A stretch of 64,000 nucleotides of DNA from positions 88,922,001-88,986,000 of the forward strand of contig NC_064820.1 of NCBI RefSeq assembly GCF_024166365.1, in the 5' to 3' direction. The notes below the pieces were generated by a model. It did no database searches. It was not told where the DNA came from and saw only the letters and a list, made by a program, of their open reading frames with translations. This stretch comes from Elephas maximus indicus. Its lineage: Eukaryota > Chordata > Mammalia > Proboscidea > Elephantidae. This document shows, piece after piece, positions 24,526 to 37,562 of the stretch (position 1 is its first letter; the number at the start of each line of letters is the position of its first letter). Position numbers and translations under genes: made by a program.

Positions 24526-24552
24526 TGAGATATTTACTAAGGGGATATATTA

Positions 24553-24735
24553 AAAAAACAAAAGCCCAACAAGACCAATCATCGTCAAATCTATTTCAAC
24601 TTATGAAGGCTCCATGTGTGTCAGAGCAGAACTGTACTCCATAGGGTTTCAATGGCTGTGATCTTTTGGAAGTTGACTGCCAGGCCTTTCTTCCGAGGTG
24701 CTTCTGGATGGATTTGATACCCCAACCTTTGCGAC
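24553..24735 (-). repeat. Diverged AfroSINE-type copy
   Basis: The antisense copy contains gtcagagcagaactgtactc and aggcctttcttccgaggtgc, as in the copy at 22078. Confidence 0.8.
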
Positions 24736-25338
24736 ACTCAAGGACAAACCATCCTTAATTTAAGGGTTGCAAACTCAGGTGTCTATAGGGACCAGACATT
24801 AGTGGAAATGAATGAGAGGCTAAGCGGGGCAGTGATGGCCTGGAAGGCACAGGGCCAAACAGAGACTGCTGCTTGGTTAATGCAGATGATTTACTGCTGG
24901 AATATGGATCTAGTGTTGCCAGATCCTCTGATTTTTCAAGAGAGGCCTGAGATCTGGGATTTATTGTGAACTTTTCCAACTTTTAGGCCTTGGCAACTTA
25001 TTCAAACATGTTTATGCAAATGTATTTAAAACAGGACTGACCTCTCCTTTGTATTTTTAATGCCCCTAATTCCTTCTCTAGACAAGTTTCAGGGGCTCTG
25101 ATGCCTATACTTGTTTTGCCTATATAAATGAAGTACCATTTCCTCTCTCCCTTAAAAAAAAAAAAAAAAGCATTGTTATAAAGATGAAGTTTGGCTCCAG
25201 GTTAGACTTTTGAGTCTGGGATGGAAGGTTAGGTTGTGGAAAACCACATTCCCCATCAGAATCATACCTTCTCCTCTGGTTTTGCTAAGTGAACTGACAT
25301 TGTAGATATTGGCAAATATCAGATGCTACGGAGTCATG

Positions 25339-25495
25339 CTGGAGCCCTGGCGGTACAGCGGTTAAAGCTCTCAACTGCGAACCCAAAAGTCGGCAGCTTG
25401 AACCCACCAGCCACTCTACAGGAGAAAGTCTGCTTCCTACGGGGTCGCTATGAATTGGAATCTACTCAGTGGCAATCGGTTTGGGTTTTTTTGGG
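25339..25495 (+). repeat. AfroSINE with perfect 12 bp target duplication
   Basis: This sense copy is flanked by tacggagtcatg at 25327-25338 and 25504-25515. A G-rich run follows the tail. Confidence 0.93.
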
Positions 25496-26009
25496 GAGGG
25501 GGGTACGGAGTCATGTTAAATATTCTACTGCGTTAATTAAAATGTGCTGCCAGTGTTAATTAGTCTACCCGCCATATTTACAAATGATTGTTGGCACTTC
25601 CACTTCAAAGTGCAATTCTGAACAGAAATGGAGGCATTGGTTATTCATTGGTCTACAAACATTCCTCAGGGGTCCACTCTGAACCTGACACTGTGGAAAC
25701 ATTGTGGGAATTAGTAAATTGAAAAGAGATCAACTCTACCTTCCAGAAGCCTACTGTTCTACAGAAGAGAGAAAATATGTTCAAAATTAATGATTCGGAG
25801 TATATAGGAACAAGTTACAGGACAAGTCATTGTCACTATAAAGTTGTACACTGTTACTGTGGTGATAGTCCAGGTTTTGATTTTCATATCCAAGAACTTG
25901 AAATATTTTTATTTTTATTATTAGTGATATGAAACCAGAAAAAGAAGATCTGTAGAAATCTTGAGTTAGTAATTTTGATAATAAATATTGAGTATCGAAC
26001 GCACTTTGA

Positions 26010-26220
26010 CACTGAGCTGTACTTTGTATGCATTATTTTATCAATTCTCACAATAACACCAATGATTAGGTACTAGTTTTCACTATCAAATAGCTATAGA
26101 AAATGTGGTTTAGGGAAAGTTAGTAACTTATCAGAGTCACAGACCGAAAGTGGAGGATGCAGAACTTCAATTCAGGACTATTTGACAGCACAGCCCAGAC
26201 TTTCAATATTATGCTTTAAA
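26010..26220 (+). repeat. Ancient MIR/L2-class relic
   Basis: Recognisable only by phrases such as attttatcaattctcacaat and tcagagtcacagaccgaaag. Confidence 0.45.
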
Positions 26221-28540
26221 GGTTTCCTGAAAAACAACAATAAGGACAACAAACAAACAAAAACAAACAAATCTGAGAACAATTTTTCTTGAAGGAAAAT
26301 AGGAAATTATTGTTTATAAGGACAATTAAAGAAAGGTTTCTTATTTGGATTGTTAACATTCATGGAATACATTTACTTTAACAGCATTTTATGATACAAT
26401 CTAAACTTTCATTTTGCTTGGAAACTTTAAAATTGAGAGTATGTAAAATTGATGTCTTTTTTTTCCCCCCCCTGGAATATTTTAGTGGCATTAAGGTATA
26501 GGTGAATATCTTCTACTTGCTGTGGTATCTTATAAGAAATTCAGAAATGTAGCACTGTTTGGGATTTCCCAATTAGTGTTTAACAAAGTCTATCAGCATA
26601 TACCAGTAACGATTTGATAAATAGTAAATTGCTGAAAAGTATAAAGTTGATAGCCCTAAGTTAACCTCATACTTTTCATTGTGGGTTGTCACATGGCCTC
26701 TAGGTGAAAAATGTCATTATTATACTAGGTTATAAAAAGGTCCTTCAGAAAATACCTAGAATTAAAGAATTTTATAACTTTGTTTTGTTCTAACATCTTC
26801 CTAGATATATAAAATGAAGAAATCAAACACAGAAGAATATTAAGGAACAAAGAATAGCTGTCATATACTATGAAACTGGACTTGAGCAAAAATTAGTCTT
26901 GGATTCTTACGGCTTTTTTTTTTTTAATCTATGTTTCCTAAGTAATACAGAATTTGGATGTTTCTAAGGAAGATGTAAAGAAGCTATTCAGGGCACCGGT
27001 TAGAATATGTGTCAGGGTGCTTTTCACTGCAGTAACAAAAAGGCCTGATTTATTGGGTTTAAACAAAAACCTATCTATTATCTCATGTAAAAACAAGTCA
27101 AAAGGTAGGGCCCACTTTAGGTTGAACTTCTGAGGAATTAAGCCCTTTCCCTCCTGATTCTTGACTGCAATGGGATTTTTTTTTTTTCCCTTGGTCTTCT
27201 GATTCTCAGCTTTGTCGACAGAGGCCATCTCATACACTCATGTATGCAACACACCTACAACAGTTTTCAGGAGAAATATGCTATCATGACAATGTCCAAT
27301 GAAGAAAAACAACCATCTCTCCCATTTTTCTCGTGATGAATATAAAAAAAGCAGGGATACCTCACATCTCGTTGGCCAAAATTGCATCACATACTCATTT
27401 AGAAACCAGTCACTGGCAAAGGGAATGGGACTACTGTAATTACCTTAGGAAAATCAGGATGGCCCCCTTGAGCTGGGGTTGAACTCAGGCTCTTCTAAAG
27501 CATATGGCCCTGTGAAGGAGGTCAGATGCTGGAATGGAATCAGACTTTCATTCAGAAGGAGAAGGAGGAGTGGCTACTGGGTAGCCAACCAACAATAGCT
27601 GTCATAGAATAGTTGTAAATACAGCTGAGAAGGCACAACTGAGGACAACAAATAATCCGCCATTCTTCTGAGATTGGCTGTTTGATTTCTAGATGGTCTC
27701 CAACACTGGTATTTACCCCCCTTTAATCATATCTTCTTAGAAATTTGAGTTGAAAGGGGCCATTCTGAGACTCAGATTATTAAATGCCCTTCCCAAAGTC
27801 ACCTAATAAGTTAATAGCAAAGCCAAGGGCAGGGTTTCTTGACTTTTAGTACAGGGTGTTTTCTTTCATTCTTTGCCCTTGAGACTTTAGAACTGCTGGA
27901 ACTGCTTTAAAAAAAAACTCATGGCAAGCTTTGGTTTCTTTTGTAATTAATAACTTATTATAATGTGTTTATTTTATTTGTTCAGCCACCTAGAAACTAA
28001 ATTGAGTCTGTGCTTTAAAAAGCCTGCTGAAGCCCTTATCCTGTTTTTATACCATGTACATGGAACACCAATGGATTCCTCTTCACATCTGATACAAATT
28101 CATTCCTCTCAATATCTCTATTGCTACCCCATCTTCTCTTGTTCCATCCATGACCAGCTTCCTGTTTCTAAATAGACTTTGTGGTCACCCTCCTTCTTTG
28201 GGCCAGATCCTGGCTTCTAGTTACTTAGGCTGTGGTCTGTATTACTCTTCCTAACGGCCTACTCAGCTGTGGCTGTCCCACATATCCACACTGTCATATG
28301 TCCCCAAATTGGGTTCTGGAATTATTTTGGTGACTACTGCATTGGGTGAGACTCAAACTAATAATTAAAGTGTTGAAACAATTTCTCCTATTACAAGTTC
28401 CCTCCTGTTTTTACAACCCAAGAGAAGTTGCTTTTTGTACTTTTGTTACATACAGTGCACTAATAGCATGTGATTTATGGCTTGCCACAAACCAGAATGC
28501 TCATGACTTGCTTTGCATTTTTCTTCATTTCTAGGACAAG

Positions 28541-28610
28541 ATGTTGGTAAATATAAAAAGCATCTTATGGATGTTCTCTACCTTAATAGCAACCCATGCA
28601 TTACATAAAG
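28541..28610 (+). CDS. VCAN: Versican exon 2, coding part: start codon and signal peptide
   Basis: This exon starts at 28535 after a CTAG acceptor, carries 6 nt of 5' UTR (gacaag), then the ATG at 28541 with A at -3 and G at -1. It encodes residues 1-23 and the first base of codon 24, followed by the donor GTGAGT at 28611. The peptide has a lysine near its start, a hydrophobic core rich in Ile, Leu, Met and Phe, and ends in Thr-His-Ala followed by Leu-His-Lys. That is the versican signal peptide pattern, with cleavage expected after about residue 20 as in human versican. It directs the proteoglycan to the secretory pathway. The 70 nt coding length leaves phase 1, which matches exon 3. The ORF is far too short to find by length; I recognised it by residue similarity and splice sites. 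Confidence 0.95.
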
Positions 28611-29283
28611 GTGAGTGTGGTAACACTTTTGTTGGTGCTATTTGAAATCAAAAGCTGAGTACTGGGGAGTGGAATGGCAATATGGAATCAGTGCACATAA
28701 AAGATGAAATTTTTGACCTATTCAGTGCTGAAAACTTTCAGCTAACAATATTATTTGGCTGAAAATAGTAGTTTTAAATAAACAAAATAATGATCAGTAT
28801 GCTAAAGAAGCAAGTGGACTTTCAGTAACTTCCCAGAATACTTGCAAACTATGGGCAGAGGTTCACATCTGATACTGGGAATATTCTTAAAACTCATTTC
28901 TTCAATACTACTTAAAGACTTTTCTATAAAAAACAAGATCATTAAACATGTAACGGTCTAGGGTATGAAAAGAGTCAAGAAGATAAAGAAGGCTGACAAC
29001 CAAGTTTTTGCCCCCATTTCTCTCTTTCTGTAATTAGACAAGTGCTTATGTATTGTTTTTCTTAGCTTTACGTTTTGTATCCACCTAATGAGTGTTCTGT
29101 AATTACAATTTTATTATCTAATATATTCAAGGAGATATATCCAAGAACTTGAAGTAAACAACAGTGACTTTTAGTGATCTGGCTTCTTCCTAGTGTACCT
29201 ATGCAGGCTCGGCTTCCACTTCTTCCCCACACTCAGCCTATGCTTCCGATGTTCTAAAATAATTTACAATTTCATGCACAGGC

Positions 29284-29340
29284 ATTTCTTTCTTCCTTTC
29301 TTTCCTTATTTATTTCCTTCCTTCCTTCCATTCATTTATC
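29284..29340 (+). repeat. TTCC-rich microsatellite
   Basis: The segment consists of imperfect ttcc/tttc units and is followed by a T15 run near 29357. Confidence 0.8.
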
Positions 29341-30029
29341 CACCCATTAGCAACTTTTTTTTTTTTTTTATGTGCCAGGCAGTCTTCTGGGTATTTGGGG
29401 ATACCACAGTGGACAAGTCATATATTGTCCTCATTTTAATTAAACTTCATCTTCTAGTTATTAGAGAAAGGCAATAGTAAACAAACAAGCCAGGTAATTT
29501 CATACTGAAAAAAATAAAGCAGGGTGAGGTCATAGAGAATAGGCTGTGTTGGGGAGAGAGAGACCTGTTTTTCATTTTCTAGCAGAATCCCTGACACATT
29601 TGCAGCTCTTAATTGTTTTATGTGTTGAGTGAATAAGTGAATGAATAAATAAATGAGCAAATAAATGAATGTCTCCTTGATTAATCTAGATGGCCATCAG
29701 AGTATAGGCTGTACTGATTTGTTAACGGCCTGGGAGCTGTCTTCTTGAATATCTTTAGGAAGTTAAGTACCAGTGAAGGTCACAGAGAGGAAAGGACAGC
29801 AGCATTCAGAGAAGAGGGAAGGCATATAAATAAGACATGGAGAGAGGTGTTGGTTTGGGTGGGCAGAAATGGAAGTGGAATTACAGAGAAAGTAGTGGGA
29901 GAACCTTGAAGGACAGGGCAGTCACCCATCCACTTTAAACAAAGTTTAAACTTTCCACTTAAAGAAACAACTCGCAGAAACATTGGGGAGAATTACTTAT
30001 ATGGTAGCTCCTTGACAGTATTCTAAAAT

Positions 30030-30300
30030 ACCAATAATAACTAAAAATATTGAGTAATTTCTATGTGCCAGGCCCTGTTCTAAGTATATTACATAGTTAC
30101 TTTATGTAATCCTAACTTTCCAATGAGGCAGATACTTTTATTACCCTCTTTTTGCAGATGAGGGAACTGTAGCACAAAGAGACTTGGAAACATAGCTAAT
30201 GTGCAGGATCACTCAGCAAATTCGTGATGGAGGATCCAGGAGTTAACCCAGGCAGTCAGGCTCCATGGTCCATGCCCTTGACCACTGTATTATACCTTAC
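30030..30300 (+). repeat. Ancient MIR/L2-class relic
   Basis: It contains ctatgtgccaggccctgttc and the tttgcagatgagggaactg block, typical of old mammalian repeats. Confidence 0.65.
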
Positions 30301-31931
30301 TCCAAGAATCAAGTTCTTTGTAAATCCACGATTACTATCAAGAGATGTAATTAATTTGGGGCTAATTTCAGAAGAGTTGTATTTTTTCACATTATAGGCA
30401 AAGTAGAAAACTTATGATTCACGTAAAACAGATCTGCTGAGTTCATAGTAAGAGTGGGATACAATGCGAATACTTTCATCTTAAGGTTTTCTCTGTTTAT
30501 TCCAAGGTACTCAAGAGGTCAATGACTAAAATGAATGAACACACTGTATACTGACGGTTGGCTTTATGCTAACACATGAAGAGCTCTTTGCTCTATCAGT
30601 TCATGTTATATTAGGTTACAGATGGTCCTAATCAGTGATCCTCTAGGATTAACGTAGTTATTTGACTAGTCCTCTAATGGCAAGAAATGGTGTCATGCAC
30701 GATCACGAGTCATTGGGTAAATGAGAGTGATATTTACTATTTGAGAGAGTGAAACATTCCCATATCCTCAATCTGCCATCTATTTGGCCAAAATTTCTGT
30801 GTGTGTGTGTTTGGTCAAATTGTGCAGATGGAATTTGCATCATCCTTATTTGGCAGAATTTACTGAGAATGAGGGGTAATTGATCATTCATTATTTAGAT
30901 CTTTCTCTCTTACTGTACTCCTTTAGACCAAAGCCATCTGGTGGGAACAGTGAGTTTTGTTAGGATTCGTTTTAATTACTTGCATTGTCAGAGTTTCAAA
31001 CAAGTTCCTGCAGGTAGCAGCTTTTTTTAAATTTTATTTTAAAGCATAGCCTATAAACATGATTCACTGAATTACTAAATTTCTTTCATTAAATATTTAG
31101 ATTTAGTGAACTTAGCTCTTGTTACCCAATGCATTAAGACCCAAGATTTAATACACAAAAGATTTGACCACACAGCTTTTTGTTAATCTTGTCATTAAGA
31201 CTAGATTCTACATGAATATGCATGTTTATACAACCAAAGCTTTTAATGTTGTTATATCTATAAACATTCAGAACAATAAATAGCCTTTGAGAAATTTGCT
31301 TTTTTACATCATTTTGCTCCAATGTATCTTTTTTATAACCATGCAATTATTTATCAATGCCTTAAAATTCAGAAACCTCCCTAATTAGATAGATTGGGCT
31401 GGATCTTGTGGCTGCCTCTCCACAACTAAAATTATGAAAAGAAAGTATAATCTGCTAATAAATATTAAGGAATTAGAAGTAATTTGTCTTTTACTGATTT
31501 TGAAGGAGATGATAAAGAATATTGTATTTTATATGATAATTGAAGTTGATGGTAAAGCTGTTTATTTCCCATAAAAAAAGCATTATTTTATTTGTGGTGA
31601 ATAAAATCATCTAATTCTTCAGGAAGCAAGAAGAAAAGATTTCGCAGAACGTAGGATGAACGTAAGTGAGGAGGTTTTAGCCCACAGAATCCTCACCCCT
31701 TCCTTTCCCAGACTCCCGTTTTTGGCAAAAAGAAAAATTAGAGATCGCCTTTGTGCTGTCATCATCTCCTTAACTGGGTCCAAATTTAAGAAATATGACA
31801 CAAGTGGGGGTCACTGTCAGGGAGTCACCTGTGGACTTCATGAACTTATTTTAAAAATAATGAAATTTCTAAAAGATTTTAGTTTAGATAGTAATTAAAG
31901 AATTACAGAAATAGGATGAGTATGTATTCTG

Positions 31932-32155
31932 AGGAGTCCCTGGGTAGTGCAAACAGGTAATGTACTCACTCAGCTGCTACCTGAAAGGTTGGAGGTTTGA
32001 GTCCACCCAGAGGCACCTCAGAAGAAAGGCCTCGTGATCTACTTCCAAAAAATCAGCCATTGAAAACCATACGGAGCACAGTTCTACTCTGACGCACACC
32101 CTGACATACACATGGTCACCATGAGTCAGAATGGACTCTATGGCCACTGGTTGGT
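31932..32155 (+). repeat. AfroSINE-type copy, variant subtype
   Basis: This sense copy reads agtccctgggtagtgcaaac, then cacctcagaagaaaggcctc, then gtcaccatgagtcagaatgg. The same subtype occurs at 42394, 55850 and 58168. Confidence 0.88.
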
Positions 32156-32657
32156 TAGACTCTGAAAGGCAACTAAGACTAATATTTCTTATGAGATTTA
32201 ATTTAGGAGTAGGGGAAGAACCCAGTCAATATCAAATTTAAAAGATTATTCAACTAATTATAAAGAGACATGTGTTCTGGCCCAGGTCCTATCATGGGCC
32301 AGCCATGAGCTTGAGTGTCATTTTCTTTCGGTGGAACATCCTTAGTAAGGGATTGGGCCAGTGTCACTCTGAGGTTGCTCTTTAAGTAAAACAAATTTAT
32401 TTGTCAACCAAAGTGGCCATTGAAAATGGAATTATTTCTCTGATCTTATATTCCAGAATGCTAATAATCTCAGTAATATTTTAAAAGATTAATTTAGGGC
32501 AGCTAATTCATGGCACATTTAATTTTACTTTTATTTAATCTTGTTAAGTACTTTAATCCTGTTTTGGACAAGGAATATATTGATTAATAAAGTGATTTTC
32601 AAAAAAATACCTCATAGCAATGACCATTGTAAGTTTGAAATAATTAGTGATCTCTAT

Positions 32658-32823
32658 AGTGAAAAACCAAAACCAAACCCATTGTTGAGTTGATTCCAAC
32701 TTACGGCACCCCATAGGACAGAGTACAACTGCCCCATAGGGTTTCCAAGGAGTGGCTGGTGGATTTGAACTGCTGACATTTTGGTTAGTAGCCAAGCTCT
32801 TAACCACTGCACCAGCAGGGCTC
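32658..32823 (-). repeat. AfroSINE with target duplication
   Basis: The antisense copy is flanked by tgatctctat at 32648-32657 and 32824-32833. Confidence 0.93.
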
Positions 32824-34008
32824 TGATCTCTATTATAGATACACTAAATATAATACTGTATTAATTATTTTAGATTTATTTGTGTTCAAACATTATATAA
32901 GGTTTTATAGGGCAGTTTTTTGAAGTTAAATTTCAATCTTAAGCAATAGACAGTATTTTTTTTCTTAGAGCATAAGATCTCTATAATATCTTCCTGCAAT
33001 TTTCAAAATGACTTACCTGCAACTGAATCTTGAGTCTACATTGAAGCTGTATCATTTCATATGCATGTTCATATTGAGATGGGCCTTACCAATATCTTTG
33101 ACCACTAACATAGATATACGCCACTCTGTAAATTAAAAATCATTATATCACTCCACCTAGTGATAACTTATAGACCATATTTCCATGAAGTGAGATTTGC
33201 TTGTGCATTAACAATAATTTGTATTCTTACTCCAACATTTTTTTTAGCCCAATTAGTACGCTCTTGGGGCAGAGGGATGGATTCCTTTAAGAATGAAAGA
33301 ACATTTTCTTTTGCATGTAATGATGTCGATTGTAGTCAATGTATTCTTGATCATTAAATGTTCAAGGGCTTAAACAGAAAGACATTTTGCAGAGAAATAT
33401 TTTATTTAGAAGGGCTAGGTGAACAGTAGCCAACTTTCCCCTCAGGAGATACTCGAGAGGCAGTCTTTCACTGCAAAGTGATTGCAGCTGGATTTACCAT
33501 TATGATGAAAACGTTTGGTTCAAACACAGGACCAAAGGGAATGAATCCTTTAAGTATTAGACTTTTTCCAGCTCCAATCCAGTGATGTACTTTTTACAAA
33601 AATTCTCACTTCCTTCTTCAAATTTATTTGCATTTCCTCTAAGGTGAAAAAAAAAAGGTGATGTGGCAGTTAAATGTTTTTCATCTTCTGACCTGCAGAC
33701 ATAATTTTTCACCTTTCAATTACTTTTTATTCTTTTGCCCTTGATTGCCTTCTGTGCTCACTTTATTTTACCACGTATTTTGTTTACATTACACTGTTAC
33801 ATGTGCTTTGAAATGGTTGCCATATTTCAGTACATAAAAGGAGCTTTATTATCCTCTGTCTTTGTTATAAAATTATTTTAATTGTCTCACATTGAAAGTA
33901 CAAACCAAACCACTGTAAGAATTTCTTGACCATTCACATATTTAATACACTAATTAATTTTGTTTTGTTTTTTAATACTGTTGATCTGGTATTTTCTCTT
34001 TCCTCTAG

Positions 34009-34386
34009 TTGATGTGGAAAAAAATCTTCCCGTGAAGGGCTCCCTCTCTGGAAAAGTCAGCCTACCTTGTCATTTTTCAACCATGCCCACCTTACCACCT
34101 AGTTACAACACAACTAGTGAATTTCTTCGAATCAAATGGTCTAAGATTGAAGTGGACAAAAATGGAAAGGATTTAAAGGAGACTACTGTTCTAGTGGCCC
34201 AAAATGGGAATATCAAGATTGGCCAGGGCTACAAAGGGAGAGTGTCAGTGCCTACGCATCCGGAAGACGTGGGTGATGCCTCACTCACCATGGTCAAGCT
34301 GCGTGCAAGTGATGCGGGCCTCTACCGCTGTGATGTCATGTATGGGATTGAGGACACACAGGACACCGTGTTATTGACAGTGGATG
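34009..34386 (+). CDS. VCAN: Versican exon 3: Ig-like V domain of the G1 region
   Basis: The exon follows a pyrimidine-rich acceptor (tcctctag) and ends before the donor GTAAGA at 34387. It completes codon 24 (Val), encodes residues 25-149 and gives the first base of codon 150. The Ig V-set fold is marked by Cys44, the Ile-Lys-Trp core at 65-67 and the D-A-G-L-Y-R-C motif ending at Cys131, which forms the expected disulfide with Cys44. In lecticans this domain binds link protein and stabilises the hyaluronan complex in the extracellular matrix. Asn57 sits in an N-glycosylation sequon (N-T-T), at the same place as in human versican, but there is one extra Thr after it compared with the human sequence as I remember it. 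No stop or frameshift is present. Confidence 0.97.
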
Positions 34387-34612
34387 GTAAGACTTGTAAG
34401 AAGATAGTACAACATGATACCTTATTCAGAATGTGAAAGGACAAACAAAAGTAATTCTGTTATCCTGGGAAAAAACATCAAGCAAATCAACATTCCATGT
34501 CTTTCACCAAAAATGAACTCTTTGTTTTTCAGTTCTGGGGGTCAAGGCAGGTGACTTTTTGTGAATTAAAAAAAAAAAAAATCAAGTTGATTAATTAAAG
34601 GTAGTGAAGTAT

Positions 34613-34812
34613 ATTGTTGTTATGTGCCATCGAGTCGATTCTGACTCATAAAGACTCTATATGACTGAGTAGAACTGCCCAGAAGATTTTGTAGGTTGTA
34701 ACTTTACAGGAGCAGATCACTGGGTCTTTTCTTCCACTGAACTGCTGGTGGGTTTGAACCACCAACCTTTAGGGAGGAGCCAGGCTCTTAACCATTGCAC
34801 CCCAGGGCTCCT
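34613..34812 (-). repeat. AfroSINE-type copy in intron 3
   Basis: The antisense copy runs from ttgttgttatgtgccatcga to caccccagggctcc, 226 bp after exon 3. Confidence 0.88.
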
Positions 34813-35140
34813 TAGTAAATATGTTCTTGTTGTGTGCTAAGTATACTGGAAAAATGAATACCTCAGAACATGGTAAACAGTTCAATATTCATTATTTCAG
34901 GGTTGAGATCTATCAAGCACTATTCTTTAAGACTGTAAAGGCTTGATCTACATTTTTTTCAATACATATTTATATGCCAACTTATTTTCCCCCTTGTTTT
35001 CTCACTCTCTTGATATTATTATTGTTGAAGTATTTGAGTTTGCTTTTAAGAAATATAAATTCTATCTTATATTGAAAAATAAAGTATTTAGTAAGTACTA
35101 TGTTATGGTACATATTGGTTGGGTATGTTATGGTATGTAT

Positions 35141-35311
35141 TGGTGGAAGCCCTAGTGGCATAGTGGTTAAAAGTTTGGCTGCTAACTAAAAGGTCAGCAG
35201 TTCAAATCCACCAGGTGCTCCTTGGAAACCCTATGGAGCAGTTCTACTCTGTCCTATAGGGTCCCTATAAGTTGGAATCAACTCGATGGCAATGTTTTGT
35301 TTTTTTTTTTA
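35141..35311 (+). repeat. AfroSINE, first of a tandem pair
   Basis: The sense copy begins tggtggaagccctagtggca and ends in a T run. Related short repeats, atggtatgtat (35130-35140) and atggtacatat (35312-35322), flank it. Confidence 0.92.
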
Positions 35312-35322
35312 ATGGTACATAT

Positions 35323-35493
35323 CAGAGCCCAGATGTTGCAGTGGTTAAGAGCTTGACTGCTAAGCAAAAAGCTGGCAGTTGAAAACCACGAGCCGCTCCT
35401 TAGAAACCCTATGTGGCCATTCTACTCTGTCCTAGAGGGTGGCTGTGAGTCAGAATCGACTTGACAGCAGTGGATTTAGTTTGGTTTTTTTGT
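35323..35493 (+). repeat. AfroSINE, second of a tandem pair
   Basis: The sense copy is flanked by atggtacatat at 35312-35322 and 35494-35504, a perfect target duplication. Confidence 0.93.
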
Positions 35494-36097
35494 ATGGTAC
35501 ATATTACAGTGCCTTTAAAATGCCAACATTAAATAATTATTGAGTTGGATTAAAAAAAAAACAAAAGAATTTAGTCCAATTTTTTTTTTTAAGGCTAATG
35601 CACTAGTAGTTATCCATTAAGTCTTGTAATGAGACATTTTAGTTTTATCCTCTTGCAGTGGTAGTTTACATGTCATTTGAATTTAAGTTAGGAGACAAAG
35701 CAAAAAAAAATTGCTTTAATTGGGTACACACATAATGCCATAGCTCTTGGAAGGATATTATTTTGGCAAGTTATTAAGCAAAATTCTAATACCCAGACAT
35801 GATGGAACAGATTTTCTTCTAACCTTCCATTTTCCTATAAAATATTTACCTTTCAGAAATATATACAAAGGGATTTATTAAAACTCTTTCTTGTGTAGCC
35901 AAAAGGAAATACTTTGAATTTCAGATGCAACAGATCAACTTTCTGAACATCCTTTTACATTCGGATTCTATTGCTTCCTTCTATAAATCTGTTTTTATGT
36001 TGTCTGGGTATCCATTAAATATTCTGGGCTCTTTTAACATTTTTATCATTTATTTTAGTTAATCTAAGATTATTCTACTGTCATTTCTTTTATTTTA

Positions 36098-36114
36098 TAT
36101 ATATGTGTGTGTAC

Positions 36115-36146
<32 letters not shown>

Positions 36147-36147
36147 T
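36098..36147 (+). repeat. TG/TA microsatellite
   Basis: Units of tatatg, tgtgtg and a pure TA run follow one another. Confidence 0.9.
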
Positions 36148-37562
36148 TAATTCCAAAAGGAGTTTTAACAACTTCTTACAATTTTTGGTATTAAAGAATT
36201 AGCAATGGATTTGTCCCTTGCCCCTCTGAAACAATGGAAATCCTCTACTTAATCTCCTTAGCCCCATGGGGTCTTCACATTATGCCAACAATTACACATA
36301 CTTATACATCCCTATCATGGTCATGGGGGCCCCTTTGTGCCCTCTTACCACCAATCTTCAGTGTAAGCACAAGATTTTTAATTACCAAAAAGGCTATTTG
36401 AAGCTTTGATCATCGTAAGTCCAGGTTCTTGCTTAGGCCTTAGAGATTACAATAGGCTATCTCTCATACTTACCAGAAAGTACCATATATACTTCCTGGC
36501 AATTTTATAAAGCTTCTATAAATGTACAGATTTTCTGAAAGGCATTTGATTAATTTTTTGTAAGAGTTTCTATTCGAGGTGTAAAAGTGGGAAAATGAAT
36601 GTTAGTTGTCAGTGTATTTACTTGGTCCGGGGCAGGCCTTTTTCTGTTGACACTGATCAGAGGTGCTTATCTATGAACTGACTAGTCCATTTCCCCAGAG
36701 TTACTTTATTGGCACACACTCAACTTGGAAGAGAGAGATCATGAAAGGAAAGTCATATGGGAAATAATCTTATAGCTAGGAGTCAAACTGTGAGTGAAAC
36801 ACTGTTGTCAGCCCCAGGAAATTACTAGGGATGAAAGGAAAGTAGAAGCTGTCTTGGGAACCATAAGTCATTCCAAATAAAAAAAGGTCATCTTAAACGA
36901 ATGGTTAGAATAATTTAAATCTTCGTCTTAATAAAATCTCATTGTAAGATCCAGTTGCCCCAGTTTCTATTTTCCAGCAATTTTCTGGGCTGGACTAACT
37001 TTGTAGGCTTGTGGAAATGAGTCACCATTTATTGCAGCTAAAAATGGAGATGCTCTTTTTGCAATGGAAGGAGAGGACCCAGACTCTATCCCCGCTGCTC
37101 TTCTCTCACCCCTTTGATAATTCCTTGAGCCCTGGAGACCAGAACCACTAGTTTAGCCAACCTTAAAATACAACAAAATGGAATTTGAGGCAAGTACCAA
37201 GGTGTCTAGCTTCATACCAAGGGATTCTGGAGAACTTTATTTCAGGCCTTCTTTAGGACAAAAATCTTACATTTTGCCTTTGCTGTCACAGCAAAGACCC
37301 TAAATTATGCTGGTCAGGTAGTGAATACGATTATACCTTTGGGTAGTACATAATAGCCTACCCGACATTTTTGCGCCCTCTGCTTAATTTGACTTTCACA
37401 TCAATCAAATCACATAAACAATATTAGTTCCACTTTATATGGAAGCAAATTAAGGCTCAGAGAGACTGACTTGTATGTGACTAAGAAGCAAAGTAAGGAT
37501 TGAAAAAAGGCTTTTGATTCACACATAGTGCAGTGTCTTTTGCAGTCTAGTGTATTGTCTCA

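Larger units (their letters stand above)
15407..28534 (+). other. VCAN: VCAN intron 1 (13.1 kb)
   Basis: The intron is bounded by the donor GTAATC and the acceptor CTAG. The first 2.8 kb is GC-rich (CpG island). Between about 18250 and 20220 I see AT-rich single-copy-looking DNA without recognisable elements. From 20220 to 25500 it is repeat-dense (SINEs, an L1, an L2-like tail, and a 170 bp duplicated sequence), all listed separately. From 25500 to 28534 there are only degenerate ancient repeats, for example 26010-26220 and probably 27000-27500, and homopolymer runs. Confidence 0.9.
28611..34008 (+). other. VCAN: VCAN intron 2 (5.4 kb)
   Basis: The borders are GTGAGT and CTAG. It holds a TTCC-rich microsatellite (29284-29340), ancient L2/MIR-class relics (29375-29660, 30030-30300) and two AfroSINE copies (about 31932-32155 on + and 32658-32823 on -). 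The stretches 30300-31930 and 32835-34008 are AT-rich and I see no element in them. Confidence 0.9.
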
